A DNA stretch of 64,000 bases from Candidatus Woesearchaeota archaeon (GCA_016180235.1 JACPBQ010000003.1:1-64000), one strand, 5' to 3'. Shown: positions 40,699 through 49,287, counted from the stretch's first letter. The notes: generated by a model not told the origin, from the letters alone. Translations and numbers: made by a program.

Positions 40699-41526
40699 TC
40701 ATTCAAAAAACCTGTCGCTTCTTTTAAATTCGATGTTATTATTTTTTAACAAATCAAGAATTCTCTGCTTTTCCTTGCCCAGGCCTTTCCAGTCCAATAA
40801 TGCGAATTTCGGCTTTGGCATTGTTTTTTTCAGCAATTGTTTTAAAATATCCTCATTGAAATTTTCAAAATTATGCTTTGGCAGGATATGGCCGACTGCA
40901 AAATCAGTCTTTAGCATTGTTTTGTTTGCAACATGGTTGTAATGAGTGCCGCCAATTACGAAAACGCTTTCATAGGATTTGTTTTCATCACGCAAAACGT
41001 TCATCAAAGTTTTTACGTAAATTTTAGCGCCTTTCTTGTCGTTCCAGTGCTTTTCAGTGCTTCCCAGCTCAAAAAACAAAATAGGCTTTTCCATGAAAGG
41101 GCCGTGGTGCGTGGCTTCCAAAGTTGCTTCATACCCTGTTCCATTGACATTATTGCTCAATTCCAGAAAAATATCCTTTAATAGATTAGATGGGCAAATG
41201 CATAATGTTTTTTCTTTCCCTCCTTTCTCATTGTTGCCAAAATTGCCGATAGGATGGCATGTCAAAGAAGCCCTGCCGTCAGCTGCCTTGTGCTTTGACA
41301 GGAAAATGAACACATCAGCATCAATTTTCTTGTCCAAATCATTGGCAAATATCATTTCAGTATCGATTGTATACAATTTGATGTCTTTATTGTCAATTAA
41401 GTAGCCATAAATATCTTCATTGCCGAATTTATTTTCCAATCTAACAAATCCAGAATCATTGAGAAGTGTTTCCTTAATATTCACAGACGCTGGGTCTTTT
41501 GTTGATGAAATTAGCGCTATTTGCAT
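40699..41526 (-). CDS. dtdA: D-aminoacyl-tRNA deacylase, archaeal type
   Basis: Removes D-amino acids from mischarged tRNA. The 275-residue protein matches DtdA/GEK1: IFLSKHKAADGRASLTCHPIGN near residue 76, the ATHHGPFMEKP motif near 138, VIGGTHYNH near 195 and VGHILPKHNF near 216. Unrelated to bacterial Dtd, so this supports an archaeal host. Divergently transcribed from the AbrB-like gene across an iteron-bearing region. Confidence 0.95.
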   Translation of the reverse strand: MQIALISSTKDPASVNIKETLLNDSGFVRLENKFGNEDIYGYLIDNKDIKLYTIDTEMIFANDLDKKIDADVFIFLSKHKAADGRASLTCHPIGNFGNNEKGGKEKTLCICPSNLLKDIFLELSNNVNGTGYEATLEATHHGPFMEKPILFFELGSTEKHWNDKKGAKIYVKTLMNVLRDENKSYESVFVIGGTHYNHVANKTMLKTDFAVGHILPKHNFENFNEDILKQLLKKTMPKPKFALLDWKGLGKEKQRILDLLKNNNIEFKRSDRFFE

Positions 41527-41563
41527 TCATACAGCAAAAGAGCAATACTTTAAATAACTTTTT

Positions 41564-41594
41564 ATAAGTAAATAAATAAGTATAAATATAAGTA
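41564..41594. promoter_or_regulatory. Iteron triplet 1 (12-bp period)
   Basis: ATAAGTA begins at 41564, 41576 and 41588, exactly 12 bp apart; full units are ATAAGTAAATAA, ATAAGTATAAAT, ATAAGTAAATAA. It lies just upstream of the probable dtdA TATA region (TTATTTAAAG near 41551, minus strand). Likely operator sites for a DNA-binding protein. Confidence 0.75.
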
Positions 41595-41628
41595 AATAAT
41601 TTAATTCAAAAGCAAGTTCAAAACAAAA

Positions 41629-41640
41629 CTTTATATATAA
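41629..41640 (+). promoter_or_regulatory. TATA box of the AbrB-like gene
   Basis: CTTTATATATAA, overlapped at its right edge by iteron triplet 2, so a protein bound there would block TBP access or polymerase entry. Confidence 0.55.
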
Positions 41641-41667
41641 GTATTTTAATAAGTATTAAAATAAGTA
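41637..41667. promoter_or_regulatory. Iteron triplet 2 (12-bp period)
   Basis: ATAAGTA begins at 41637, 41649 and 41661, again exactly 12 bp apart; units ATAAGTATTTTA, ATAAGTATTAAA, ATAAGTAAATAA. It spans from the TATA box to 7 nt before the AbrB-like start codon at 41674. The two triplets are 73 bp apart, about seven helical turns. Confidence 0.75.
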
Positions 41668-41673
41668 AATAAT

Positions 41674-41841
41674 ATGGCTACAGACTTCAAGAGGAAACTA
41701 TACAAGCGCGGCTCTAGTTATGAAACTACTCTTCCTATGCCTTTATTATTTGCCTTGGATAAGAACAAGAAATACAATGTTGTCTTCTCCTTTGATGCTG
41801 ATGCCAATAAATGGTACATAAAATTTGAGGAGCTAAAATAA
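41674..41841 (+). CDS. AbrB/SpoVT-like small DNA-binding protein (55 aa)
   Basis: The 55-residue protein has the swapped-hairpin pattern KLYKRGSSYETTLPMPLLFAL, equivalent to the RKxxKxGSSxxVTIPK of AbrB/MazE, followed by KYNVVFSFDADANKWYIKFEE. It probably dimerises to bind AT-rich DNA. No toxin gene follows, so an antitoxin role is less likely than a regulator. Two iteron triplets in its own promoter suggest autoregulation. Confidence 0.72.
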   Translation: MATDFKRKLYKRGSSYETTLPMPLLFALDKNKKYNVVFSFDADANKWYIKFEELK

Positions 41842-41863
41842 AAAATGAAAATGAGGTGGTCGG

Positions 41864-42223
41864 ATGTACAGGTTTAAGCAGTTTTTGGACAGCCTGGAGC
41901 ATTATGAATTAAATGCTTTAAAGCAGCAGGTAGAGAAGGGAAAGCTGGACATTGTGAAGGAAATAAATGGAAAGATAAAGCAGCATGAAAAGCAGCATGC
42001 AAGGGACTGCACAACGTGCTCTAACAGCCTGGACCCTTACAACACCAACAACTACACGATAATGTTTGGCCAGGAAGATTTCAAAAAAAAAGCCTCTTTT
42101 TGCGGTTTAGACTGTTTGGAATATTTCTTAAAAAACTTAAAACAAACCAAAGAGGGTGCTGGGAAAACAGAGTTTTCCGGCACCAACTCCGTTGGTGATA
42201 AAAATGCAGAAAAAATTGAATAG
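41864..42223 (+). CDS. Uncharacterised cysteine-containing protein carrying palindromic element D
   Basis: A 119-residue protein with helices near 1-50 and cysteine pairs DCTTCSN near residue 48 and FCGLDCLEYF near 75, perhaps a treble-clef-like zinc site. The C-terminal tail EGAGKTEFSGTNSVGDKNAEK is encoded by palindromic element D and looks foreign to the fold. Starts 22 nt after the AbrB-like gene, so co-transcribed. Confidence 0.62.
   Translation: MYRFKQFLDSLEHYELNALKQQVEKGKLDIVKEINGKIKQHEKQHARDCTTCSNSLDPYNTNNYTIMFGQEDFKKKASFCGLDCLEYFLKNLKQTKEGAGKTEFSGTNSVGDKNAEKIE
42155..42197. repeat. Palindromic element D, in frame within a coding sequence
   Basis: GGTGC...GCACC (42155-42159/42180-42184) encloses GGAAAAC/GTTTTCC (loop AGA); CACCAAC/GTTGGTG (42181-42197, loop TCC) follows. 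The 18-mer GGCACCAACTCCGTTGGT (42179-42196) is identical to one in element E. In the host frame it reads T-E-F-S-G-T-N-S-V-G. Confidence 0.8.
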
Positions 42224-42335
42224 CTTCCTTAAAAAAGAGATTGAGAAGTTCAAGGACATAAAATACATTGAAGGGATTACATTCCAGCAGATAAAGAAGC
42301 TTTCTGTAGAGGATGACGATTACCAGATAAACTGA
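42204..42335 (+). CDS. Micro-ORF between the Cys protein and the P-type ATPase (43 aa)
   Basis: ATG at 42204 overlaps the previous gene by 20 nt in another frame and the stop lies 2 nt before the ATPase ATG. The peptide (MQKKLNSFLKKEIEKFKDIKY...) is helical and ends VEDDDYQIN. Continuous packing of the three genes supports it. Possibly a small subunit or a displaced C-terminus freed by the palindrome insertion. Confidence 0.5.
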   Translation: MQKKLNSFLKKEIEKFKDIKYIEGITFQQIKKLSVEDDDYQIN

Positions 42336-42337
42336 AT

Positions 42338-44986
42338 ATGCACCACAAGAAAATAGATGATGTATTCCGGGAATTAGAGACAGGAAAAGAGGGGCTTGCA
42401 GAAGCAGAAGCAGAAAAAAGGCTGCAAAAGCACGGCTATAACGAGATAAAGCAGGCAAAAAAATTAAGCCCGGTTAAAATATTCTTGTCGCAGTTCAACA
42501 GCGTTGTAATCTACATACTTATTGCAGCGCTTGCGATATCTGTTTTTCTTGGCGAGACAGTGGATGCGATAGTGATAGGGGCAATTGTAATTGCAAATGC
42601 AATCATAGGCTTCATACAGGAATACAATGCTGAAAAGTCAATCGAAGCCCTCAAAAAACTTGCCAGTTTAAAAGCCACAGTGATAAGGGACGGGAAGGAA
42701 AAATCAATAGACGCGAAATTTCTGGTTCCTGGAGACATAATCAAGCTGCAGACAGGCGACAAGATACCTGCAGATGCAAGAGTCATAGAGTTGGTGATAC
42801 TTGAGACGCAGGAAGCTGCACTTACAGGAGAGAGCCAGCCTGTTAAAAAAGAGCTGATAGTGCTTCCTGAAAAGACCCAGCTTGCGGACAGGCTAAACAT
42901 GGTTTTTTCTGGGACAATAATAACCAATGGGAAAGGGAAAGCCATTGTGACAAATACTGGCATGCAGAGCGAGATAGGCAAGATAGCCAGATTGATAGAG
43001 GAAGCAGAGGCAGAGTCAACCCCGTTGCAGAAGCAGATGAACAAGCTTGGAAAGCGTCTTGGAGCCTTGACAATTATTGTTGCAATAATCGTTTTCCTCT
43101 CCGGAATTCTGAAAGGGGGCTCGGTGCATGAGTTCCTCCTTGTTGCAGTCTCTCTTGCGGTAGCGGCAATTCCGGAAGGGCTTCCTGCTGTGGTTACAGT
43201 GGGACTGGCAATAGGTGTAAAGCGGATGATAAAGAAGAACGCTTTAGTGAGGAAACTGCCTTCTGTAGAAACACTTGGCTCGACAACAGTGATATGCACC
43301 GACAAGACAGGAACCCTGACAAAGAACGAGATGACCGTAAAGAAGGTCTATGCAAATGGCAGGGTAATTGATGTTACCGGCTCCGGCTATGACCCAAAAG
43401 GGGAATTTGCCTTCAACAGAAAAAAAATTAGTCCAGATGAAATCAGCCTCTTGCTCCAAATAGGCGCTTTAAACAATGATGCTTCCATCTATGATGGAAA
43501 TGTAGTAGGGGACCCTACCGAAGCTGCTTTGATTGTGAGCGCTGCAAAAGCAGGCATAGACAGGGAAGCTTTGCAGCATAAATACCCAAGGAAAGATGAG
43601 ATACTTTTTACCTCTGAAAGAAAGATAATGACCACGATGCACAGCATTGATGGAAAAAATGTTTCTTATGTTAAAGGAGCTCCTGAGTTTGTCCTTGGCT
43701 TATGCACTTCGATTTACGAAAAAGGCAGGACAAAGAAGCTTACGGAAGCAAAAAAGAAAGAAATTCTAAAGATAAACGAGGAATTTGCGAACAGCGCTTT
43801 GAGGGTTCTGGGCTTTGCTTATGGCCGCTTTACCAGCAAGTCAAAGGCAGAGAAGAATCTTATCTTTGTAGGCTTGCAGGGAATGATGGACCCTCCAAGG
43901 GAGGAAGTCAAGGAAGCGATAAGGAAATGCAGCGATGCCGGCATAAGGGTAATAATGATCACAGGGGATAATGCGGTGACGGCAAGGGCGATAGCAGATG
44001 CAATAGGCATAGAAGGCAGGGTAATGACCGGTATTGATTTGGAGAAGATGGACGGCCATGACTTAAGCAAATATGCTGATAATGTCTCGATATTTGCAAG
44101 AGTAAACCCGGAGCATAAGAACAAGATTGTAGCTGCCCTGAAGAAAAAAGGGCATATTGTGGCCATGACTGGTGATGGCGTCAATGATGCTCCTGCCCTG
44201 AAGAAATCAGACATAGGGATAGCGATGGGCATTACAGGAACCGATGTTGCCAAAGAAGCCTCGCATATGATACTTACTGACGATAATTTTGCGTCAATTG
44301 TAAATGCGATTGAGGAAGGCAGGGGCACCTATAACAACATAAGGAAATATTTTGCTTTCCTGATATCAGGCAACATAGCCGAGATCCTGATTGTTTTCCT
44401 CGCGATATTATTTGGCTGGTCAGTCCCCATAACTGCGACCCAGATACTGCTGATAAACCTGGTTACTGACGGGCTGCCGGCCGTTGCATTAAGTGCAGAT
44501 CCATTCGAGCCCAGAGCAATGTCAAGGAAGCCGAGAAGCCAGAAGGACCATATATACAAGGAGATGAATGCTTACCTGATTTATTATCCTCTTGCAATGA
44601 CTTTGGCAGCCCTCTCTGTTTTCTATTACTTCAACTTCATAATAGGAAATCATGCACAGGCGCAGACTGCTGTTTTCATTACAGTTGTGTCATTCGAGCT
44701 TTACCAGGCCTTCTCATGCAGATCAACAATCTATCCTTCATTGAGGGTTGGGATTTTCAGGAACAAGTGGCTGGTGCTTGCTGTTTTCAGCTCATTTGCT
44801 TTTGCTGCAGCATCAATCTTTATTCCGTCTTTTGGAAGATTCCTTGACATGACTCCTTTGCCAATAGGGACTTTTATAACAATCGTGCTGTTGTCAAGCA
44901 TAGGCGCAATAATCATAGAAGCGACAAAATACTACAAAACCAGGAATGAGAGGATAGATTTTGCCGAAAGCAGATTAAAAATTTAA
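42338..44986 (+). CDS. P-type cation-transporting ATPase, Ca2+ (PIIA) type
   Basis: The 882-residue protein has the full P-type layout: N-terminal cation-ATPase domain, LTGESQPV actuator motif near residue 165, M4 ion site IPEGLPAVVTVG near 280, phosphorylation motif ICTDKTGTLT near 320, KGAPE near 450, TGDGVNDAPALKKSDIGIAMG near 615 and M6 NLVTDGLPAVALS near 707. The M4 PEGLP and M6 NxxxD residues match SERCA/PMR1 calcium sites. It probably exports Ca2+ (or Mn2+). Ten transmembrane helices. Confidence 0.93.
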   Translation: MHHKKIDDVFRELETGKEGLAEAEAEKRLQKHGYNEIKQAKKLSPVKIFLSQFNSVVIYILIAALAISVFLGETVDAIVIGAIVIANAIIGFIQEYNAEKSIEALKKLASLKATVIRDGKEKSIDAKFLVPGDIIKLQTGDKIPADARVIELVILETQEAALTGESQPVKKELIVLPEKTQLADRLNMVFSGTIITNGKGKAIVTNTGMQSEIGKIARLIEEAEAESTPLQKQMNKLGKRLGALTIIVAIIVFLSGILKGGSVHEFLLVAVSLAVAAIPEGLPAVVTVGLAIGVKRMIKKNALVRKLPSVETLGSTTVICTDKTGTLTKNEMTVKKVYANGRVIDVTGSGYDPKGEFAFNRKKISPDEISLLLQIGALNNDASIYDGNVVGDPTEAALIVSAAKAGIDREALQHKYPRKDEILFTSERKIMTTMHSIDGKNVSYVKGAPEFVLGLCTSIYEKGRTKKLTEAKKKEILKINEEFANSALRVLGFAYGRFTSKSKAEKNLIFVGLQGMMDPPREEVKEAIRKCSDAGIRVIMITGDNAVTARAIADAIGIEGRVMTGIDLEKMDGHDLSKYADNVSIFARVNPEHKNKIVAALKKKGHIVAMTGDGVNDAPALKKSDIGIAMGITGTDVAKEASHMILTDDNFASIVNAIEEGRGTYNNIRKYFAFLISGNIAEILIVFLAILFGWSVPITATQILLINLVTDGLPAVALSADPFEPRAMSRKPRSQKDHIYKEMNAYLIYYPLAMTLAALSVFYYFNFIIGNHAQAQTAVFITVVSFELYQAFSCRSTIYPSLRVGIFRNKWLVLAVFSSFAFAAASIFIPSFGRFLDMTPLPIGTFITIVLLSSIGAIIIEATKYYKTRNERIDFAESRLKI

Positions 44987-45055
44987 CAACACACCTAGCT
45001 GTTTAACTTTATCCTGACTATCAAATTTATAAATAAAACCCTCTTTCTGCGGCAT

Positions 45056-47038
45056 ATGGAATTAAGGCAAATCTGCACTGAAATCTTGAAGGAAGCAAAG
45101 AAGGAAAAAATCAATGACTTAAAGTCCTTCAACAAAGTTAAATTAAAGGTTCTTCAGATGCTTAACTATCCTAAAATACCTAAAAATGCAACAATAGCAT
45201 CAATGGCTTCAGAAAAAGACAGGAAAGATTTCAAGAATATTCTTTCAATGAAGCCTGTAAGGACAATTTCCGGGGTTGCTCCAATAGCCCTGATGACAGA
45301 CCCCTACCCTTGCCCGCATACAATAAAAGGTATAGGCCCATGCACTTACTGCCCCGGAGGCCCCGGAAGCGTTTTTGGGGATGTCCCTCAAAGCTATACA
45401 GGCAAAGAGCCGTCAACAAGGCGCGCAATAAGAAACCATTACGATCCCTATCTCGGGGTTTTTAACAGGCTTGAGCACTATGTCGCGATGGGCTCAGTGC
45501 CTGAAAAGTGCGATGTGATTTTACAGGGAGGCACATTTCCGTTTTCCCCGTGGATTTACCAGGAATATTTTGTAAAATATCTGCTTAAGGCAATGAATGA
45601 TTTTTCCAGGCTGTTTTACGGCAAAAAGGGGCTGGACAAGAAAAAATTCAATTTATTTTTTGAGATGCCTGCCAATATAGAAGATGATGCAAGGACGGAA
45701 AGAATACATAAGAAATTGTTTTTTATAAAAAATCTGGATTTGGACAATAAAAAAACATTAAGCAACATCAATAATTTGTTTTTTAATAATAAAAATACCA
45801 ATAATAATATTGCAATAATAAAAAACAACCCAATAATCAATAATAAAATAAACAATGGGGAAAATTTAATAAAAAATAATAAAAAAAATTATAATAATGA
45901 GAAATCTAGTAATGGCCCTGTTTCTGATGCTAACCTTATTGCGATGAAAAAAGTCAGGGAAAAGGTTAATTGGCAGGATAATCCAAAAATAACTCTTGAA
46001 CAAATGCAGAAAGATAATGAAACAGCAAAGATAAGATGCGTAGGATTGACAATAGAAACCAAAAGTGATTACGGGAAATTACTTCATGGAAACCAGATGC
46101 TGAAATTAGGATGCACAAGAGTTGAGATTGGCATACAATCAATTTATGAAGAAGTACTGGAAAAAACAAACAGGGGAAATACAGTACAGGATAATATCGA
46201 TTCTATAAGAATATTGAAAGATCTGGGGTTTAAAATTAATGCCCATTACATGCCCGGATTGCCGCTGACAACAAAAAAGATGGACCGGAAAGGCCTAAAG
46301 GCATTATTTGAGAATCCTGACTACAGGCCGGATATGCTGAAGATATACCCTTGCATGGTAATGCCCGGCACAGGGCTTTATGACGACTATAAGTCCGGAA
46401 AATTCAAGCCATTGTCCACGAAAGAGGCTGCTGAGCTGATAGCCGAGATGTTTTCCTATGCTCCTGAATGGGTTAGAGTCATGCGCGTGCAGAGGGATAT
46501 TCCGACTTATGCGACTTCTGCAGGAGTGGACAGGACCAACTTAAGGCAGTATGCAGAAAAAATAATGGAGCAAAAAAGAATTAAAAGCAGGGACATCAGG
46601 AGCAGGGAAGCTGGATTGAATTTCATCAAAAATAAAAAAATAAATATAAAAAATTTAAAAATAAAAATAACCGAATACGAAGCCTCGAACGGAAAGGAAT
46701 TTTTCATTGCTGCAGAAGATGAAAAAAATGATATTTTGTTTGGCTATTGTAGGCTGAGATTCCCTTCAGAATTCCTGAGGCCTGAAATAACAAAAAACTC
46801 TGCTTTGGTAAGGGAGCTTCATGTCTACTCAGCAGCTGTAGAAATAGGAAAAACATCAGATGATAGCTTCCAGCACAGGGGCATAGGCAGGCAATTGCTG
46901 AAAAAAGCAGAGGAAATCGCGAAAAACAATAACAAAGATAAAATGGTTGTGATATCCGGTATCGGAACAAGGGAATATTTCAGGAAATTCAATTATGAAC
47001 TGGAAGGGCCGTATATGGTGAAAAAATGGCAGATTTAA
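45056..47038 (+). CDS. elp3: Elongator-like radical SAM/acetyltransferase Elp3
   Basis: Forms 5-carboxymethyluridine at the wobble base of tRNAs. The 660-residue protein has the Elp3 iron-sulfur motif CX9CX2C in CPHTIKGIGPCTYCPGGP near residue 84, GKEPSTRRAIRNHYDPY near 120, the radical-SAM body GGTFPFSPWIYQEYF, GNTVQDNIDSIRILKDLGF near 378 and a C-terminal GNAT domain with HRGIGRQLLKKAEEIA near 607. An Asn/Lys-rich insert of about 70 residues (45715-45925) interrupts the body. The next gene overlaps its end by 13 bp. Confidence 0.95.
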   Translation: MELRQICTEILKEAKKEKINDLKSFNKVKLKVLQMLNYPKIPKNATIASMASEKDRKDFKNILSMKPVRTISGVAPIALMTDPYPCPHTIKGIGPCTYCPGGPGSVFGDVPQSYTGKEPSTRRAIRNHYDPYLGVFNRLEHYVAMGSVPEKCDVILQGGTFPFSPWIYQEYFVKYLLKAMNDFSRLFYGKKGLDKKKFNLFFEMPANIEDDARTERIHKKLFFIKNLDLDNKKTLSNINNLFFNNKNTNNNIAIIKNNPIINNKINNGENLIKNNKKNYNNEKSSNGPVSDANLIAMKKVREKVNWQDNPKITLEQMQKDNETAKIRCVGLTIETKSDYGKLLHGNQMLKLGCTRVEIGIQSIYEEVLEKTNRGNTVQDNIDSIRILKDLGFKINAHYMPGLPLTTKKMDRKGLKALFENPDYRPDMLKIYPCMVMPGTGLYDDYKSGKFKPLSTKEAAELIAEMFSYAPEWVRVMRVQRDIPTYATSAGVDRTNLRQYAEKIMEQKRIKSRDIRSREAGLNFIKNKKINIKNLKIKITEYEASNGKEFFIAAEDEKNDILFGYCRLRFPSEFLRPEITKNSALVRELHVYSAAVEIGKTSDDSFQHRGIGRQLLKKAEEIAKNNNKDKMVVISGIGTREYFRKFNYELEGPYMVKKWQI

Positions 47039-47796
47039 GAACAGCGCAGGTAACAAAGCAATTGGGCATAACGAGGGACCAGCTTGAAAGATTAGCACGA
47101 GTTAATGGGCTAAGCAGGCATCGGGATGGAAAATATATTGAATACGAACCAGAGGAGATAACAAAACTACAGAGAGGCATAGGTGTGTACAGGCATCTTG
47201 GAACCGAGAAGATGCGAGAACTATATGTGCTTATTCAAGAGGAAGGAGACCCCCGTATAATTCATAATCATTTTGGCAATATTCCTTATATTAATCTGGC
47301 ATTAGCTGCTGATTTTTATGGTGGTGAAAGGGGAAAGATGCTATCTAGCTCAGTTATTGAAGCTATAAAAAACTCTGATTTGTTGTTGCCTGGAGAAGTG
47401 CAGTCAAGACTCAAAGTAAGCTCAAGAAGAGTCGTCCATGGCTTGTTTGAAGCAGGCTCCCTAGATGCAAGGGTTGTTGGAGGAGTTAATCTAATCCCTC
47501 TTGAATCTCTGCTTGATTATATCGGAAACGAAAGAGCAGGCAAGCCTCTCTATAATTCAAGGCAGGCGCAGGAAGAGCTCAGAAAACAGGGGCTTGAAAT
47601 TCCTCTTGATAGGCTTAGGAGAATAGCCCACACGGCAGGACTTGGAATGCACCTAAACCCAACAAACGGGTTAAACCCAAGTAATGGGGATAGTAATGGC
47701 AGGATTTATGGCAATCTGCGTTTTACTTTGGATGAAATATGGGCAATAGCTGAAACAGCAAGAAAATACAATGATTCAAGATCAAGTTCAATTTAA
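47026..47796 (+). CDS. Protein with three helix-turn-helix modules
   Basis: The 256-residue protein has MerR-like HTH segments at about residues 5-50 (RTAQVTKQLGITRDQLERLA), 115-165 (GEVQSRLKVSSRRVVHGLFE, LIPLESLLDYI) and 178-210 (NSRQAQEELRKQGLEI, LDRLRRIAHTAG). The pattern YxxxEITKLQRG resembles the MerR wing. It is wedged between elp3 (13-bp overlap) and the NSUN methyltransferase (26-bp overlap), so it may regulate or assist these RNA-modification enzymes. No known family. Confidence 0.65.
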   Translation: MADLRTAQVTKQLGITRDQLERLARVNGLSRHRDGKYIEYEPEEITKLQRGIGVYRHLGTEKMRELYVLIQEEGDPRIIHNHFGNIPYINLALAADFYGGERGKMLSSSVIEAIKNSDLLLPGEVQSRLKVSSRRVVHGLFEAGSLDARVVGGVNLIPLESLLDYIGNERAGKPLYNSRQAQEELRKQGLEIPLDRLRRIAHTAGLGMHLNPTNGLNPSNGDSNGRIYGNLRFTLDEIWAIAETARKYNDSRSSSI

Positions 47797-48745
47797 GGAA
47801 AAATTCATAGAACGATATTCTCGATTGACAGACTGGGAAGCCTTCAAGACCTGCTCTTTGTCTTTCTTAAGAAGATCAATCAGGGTAAACACCTTAAAAA
47901 TATCAATACCGGAACTGAAAAAAAGGCTGGAAAAAAACTGGAATCTTACTCAAGTGCCTTGGTGCAAAGAAGGCTTCTGGATTGAACACAAGAAAAAAGA
48001 AAGAAGGGACATTGGAAATTTGATTGAGCACCCTTTGGGCTATTTCTACACGCAGGAAGCAGCTTCCATGATACCGCCAATAGTTCTGGAACCCAAAGAA
48101 AACGAAATAATCCTGGACATGGCTGCTTCTCCAGGAAGCAAAACAACCCAGATAGCCCAGTACATGAAAAACACGGGAATTTTAGTAGCTAATGACTATA
48201 CCAGCGACAGGATGAAGCCATTAAGCATAAACATGCAAAGATGCGGAATAACAAATGCAATCATAACATTGATGCAGGGCCAGTGGTTTCATAATGCAAA
48301 CATCAAGTTTGACAGGATTTTAGTGGATGCTCCTTGCTCCGGCACAGGTACAATAAGGAAGAGCCTGAAAACATTAAGAATCTGGAATCCGAACATGGTC
48401 AAAAGGCTTTCAATAACTCAAAAACAATTATTAGAAACGGCATTTAACATATTAAAAGATGATGGAACCATGGTTTACTCTACATGCTCTTTGGAGCCGG
48501 AAGAAAACGAGGCAGTGGTTGATTTTTTAATAAACAAATATGATAATGCAAAATTAGAAGAGATAAATATCAAAAATGCTCGGACAGAGTCTGGCACCAA
48601 CTCCGTTGGTTTGAAAAAAAGCGAGCCAATTTTAAGCTTTGAAAATAAAAATTATAATGAAAACATAAAAAAATGCCTGAGAATCTGGCCGCAGGACAAT
48701 GACACTGAGGGCTTCTTCGTAGCAAAAATAAGAAAATCAGCCTAA
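47771..48745 (+). CDS. NOL1/NOP2/Sun-family RNA cytosine-5 methyltransferase
   Basis: A 324-residue class I SAM-dependent m5C RNA methyltransferase. Motifs: RRSIRVNTLK near residue 37, SAM-binding LDMAASPGSKTTQIAQYM near 115, DAPCSGTGT near 182 and the catalytic cysteine in VYSTCSLEPEENE near 236. The N-terminal PUA/RRM-like part is short. Palindromic element E inserts A-R-T-E-S-G-T-N-S-V-G near residue 270, between conserved regions. Acts on tRNA or rRNA. Confidence 0.92.
   Translation: MIQDQVQFKEKFIERYSRLTDWEAFKTCSLSFLRRSIRVNTLKISIPELKKRLEKNWNLTQVPWCKEGFWIEHKKKERRDIGNLIEHPLGYFYTQEAASMIPPIVLEPKENEIILDMAASPGSKTTQIAQYMKNTGILVANDYTSDRMKPLSINMQRCGITNAIITLMQGQWFHNANIKFDRILVDAPCSGTGTIRKSLKTLRIWNPNMVKRLSITQKQLLETAFNILKDDGTMVYSTCSLEPEENEAVVDFLINKYDNAKLEEINIKNARTESGTNSVGLKKSEPILSFENKNYNENIKKCLRIWPQDNDTEGFFVAKIRKSA
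48578..48610. repeat. Palindromic element E, in frame within the NSUN gene
   Basis: GAC-AGA-GTC (48583-48591) is followed by ACCAAC/GTTGGT (48596-48610, loop TCC). GGCACCAACTCCGTTGGT (48593-48610) is identical to element D, and ACAGAGT precedes it in both. The host frame reads T-E-S-G-T-N-S-V-G. Confidence 0.8.
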
Positions 48746-49287
48746 TTAACAATTACTTCCTTATGGCCGTTCATCTTTGAAAAGCCGTTTGTCATCTTAA
48801 GCTCCCTTACCTTGTTCCTCAGGAACTTGATGGTTTTCTCATTATCCTGGTGGTTCAGAATATTGCCGCACTCGGGGCATTTGAACTCAAAGTCGGTAGC
48901 TTTGTCAAAATTTACCCTTACGCAGGCATTAGGGCACATGTAAATGTTGCCTTTGTTGATTTCCTCTTCCCTGAGCCTCTGGGCAAATTTGTCAATCTTT
49001 GAATAATGGACATCCTTCATCAGGTCTCCAACCCTTTTCTTGTTGAAAGTCCAGTAAGAAATATACCACCCTTTCTGCCTGTCCTTTTTCCTGTAGTAAG
49101 TGACTAGATTATGGTTGTAAAGCCTGTACAGTATATTCCTTATCTCATGGATATCGGTCTTTACCTTTTCAGCAATCTTGAAGTCAGAAATATTCTTTTT
49201 GTCCTTAAGGAACTCAACTACCTTGATGGAGTCTTCCCCCACAACTTCTTTTACAGTTTCGTAAATCTTCGTGTCTGTGATTCTCAT
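48742..49287 (-). CDS. tfe: Transcription initiation factor TFE (TFIIE-alpha homologue)
   Basis: TFE stabilises the open promoter complex with archaeal RNA polymerase. The 181-residue protein has the N-terminal winged helix (ISDFKIAEKVKTDIHEIRNILYRLY with the YWTF wing) and a C-terminal zinc ribbon with CPNACVRVNF and CPECGNIL. The frame can open with a TTG at 49308; the ATG at 49287 is the more usual start. A TATA box at 49531-49543 (minus strand) predicts a 5' leader of more than 200 nt, unusual here. Confidence 0.92.
   Translation of the reverse strand: MRITDTKIYETVKEVVGEDSIKVVEFLKDKKNISDFKIAEKVKTDIHEIRNILYRLYNHNLVTYYRKKDRQKGWYISYWTFNKKRVGDLMKDVHYSKIDKFAQRLREEEINKGNIYMCPNACVRVNFDKATDFEFKCPECGNILNHQDNEKTIKFLRNKVRELKMTNGFSKMNGHKEVIVN

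Noticed and set aside
41564-41667. Replication origin iterons
   Set aside because: Only six short AT-rich units within a divergent promoter and no initiator gene; operator sites are simpler.
41674-42335. Toxin-antitoxin pair with the AbrB-like protein as antitoxin
   Set aside because: The following proteins show no MazF, PIN or RelE features.
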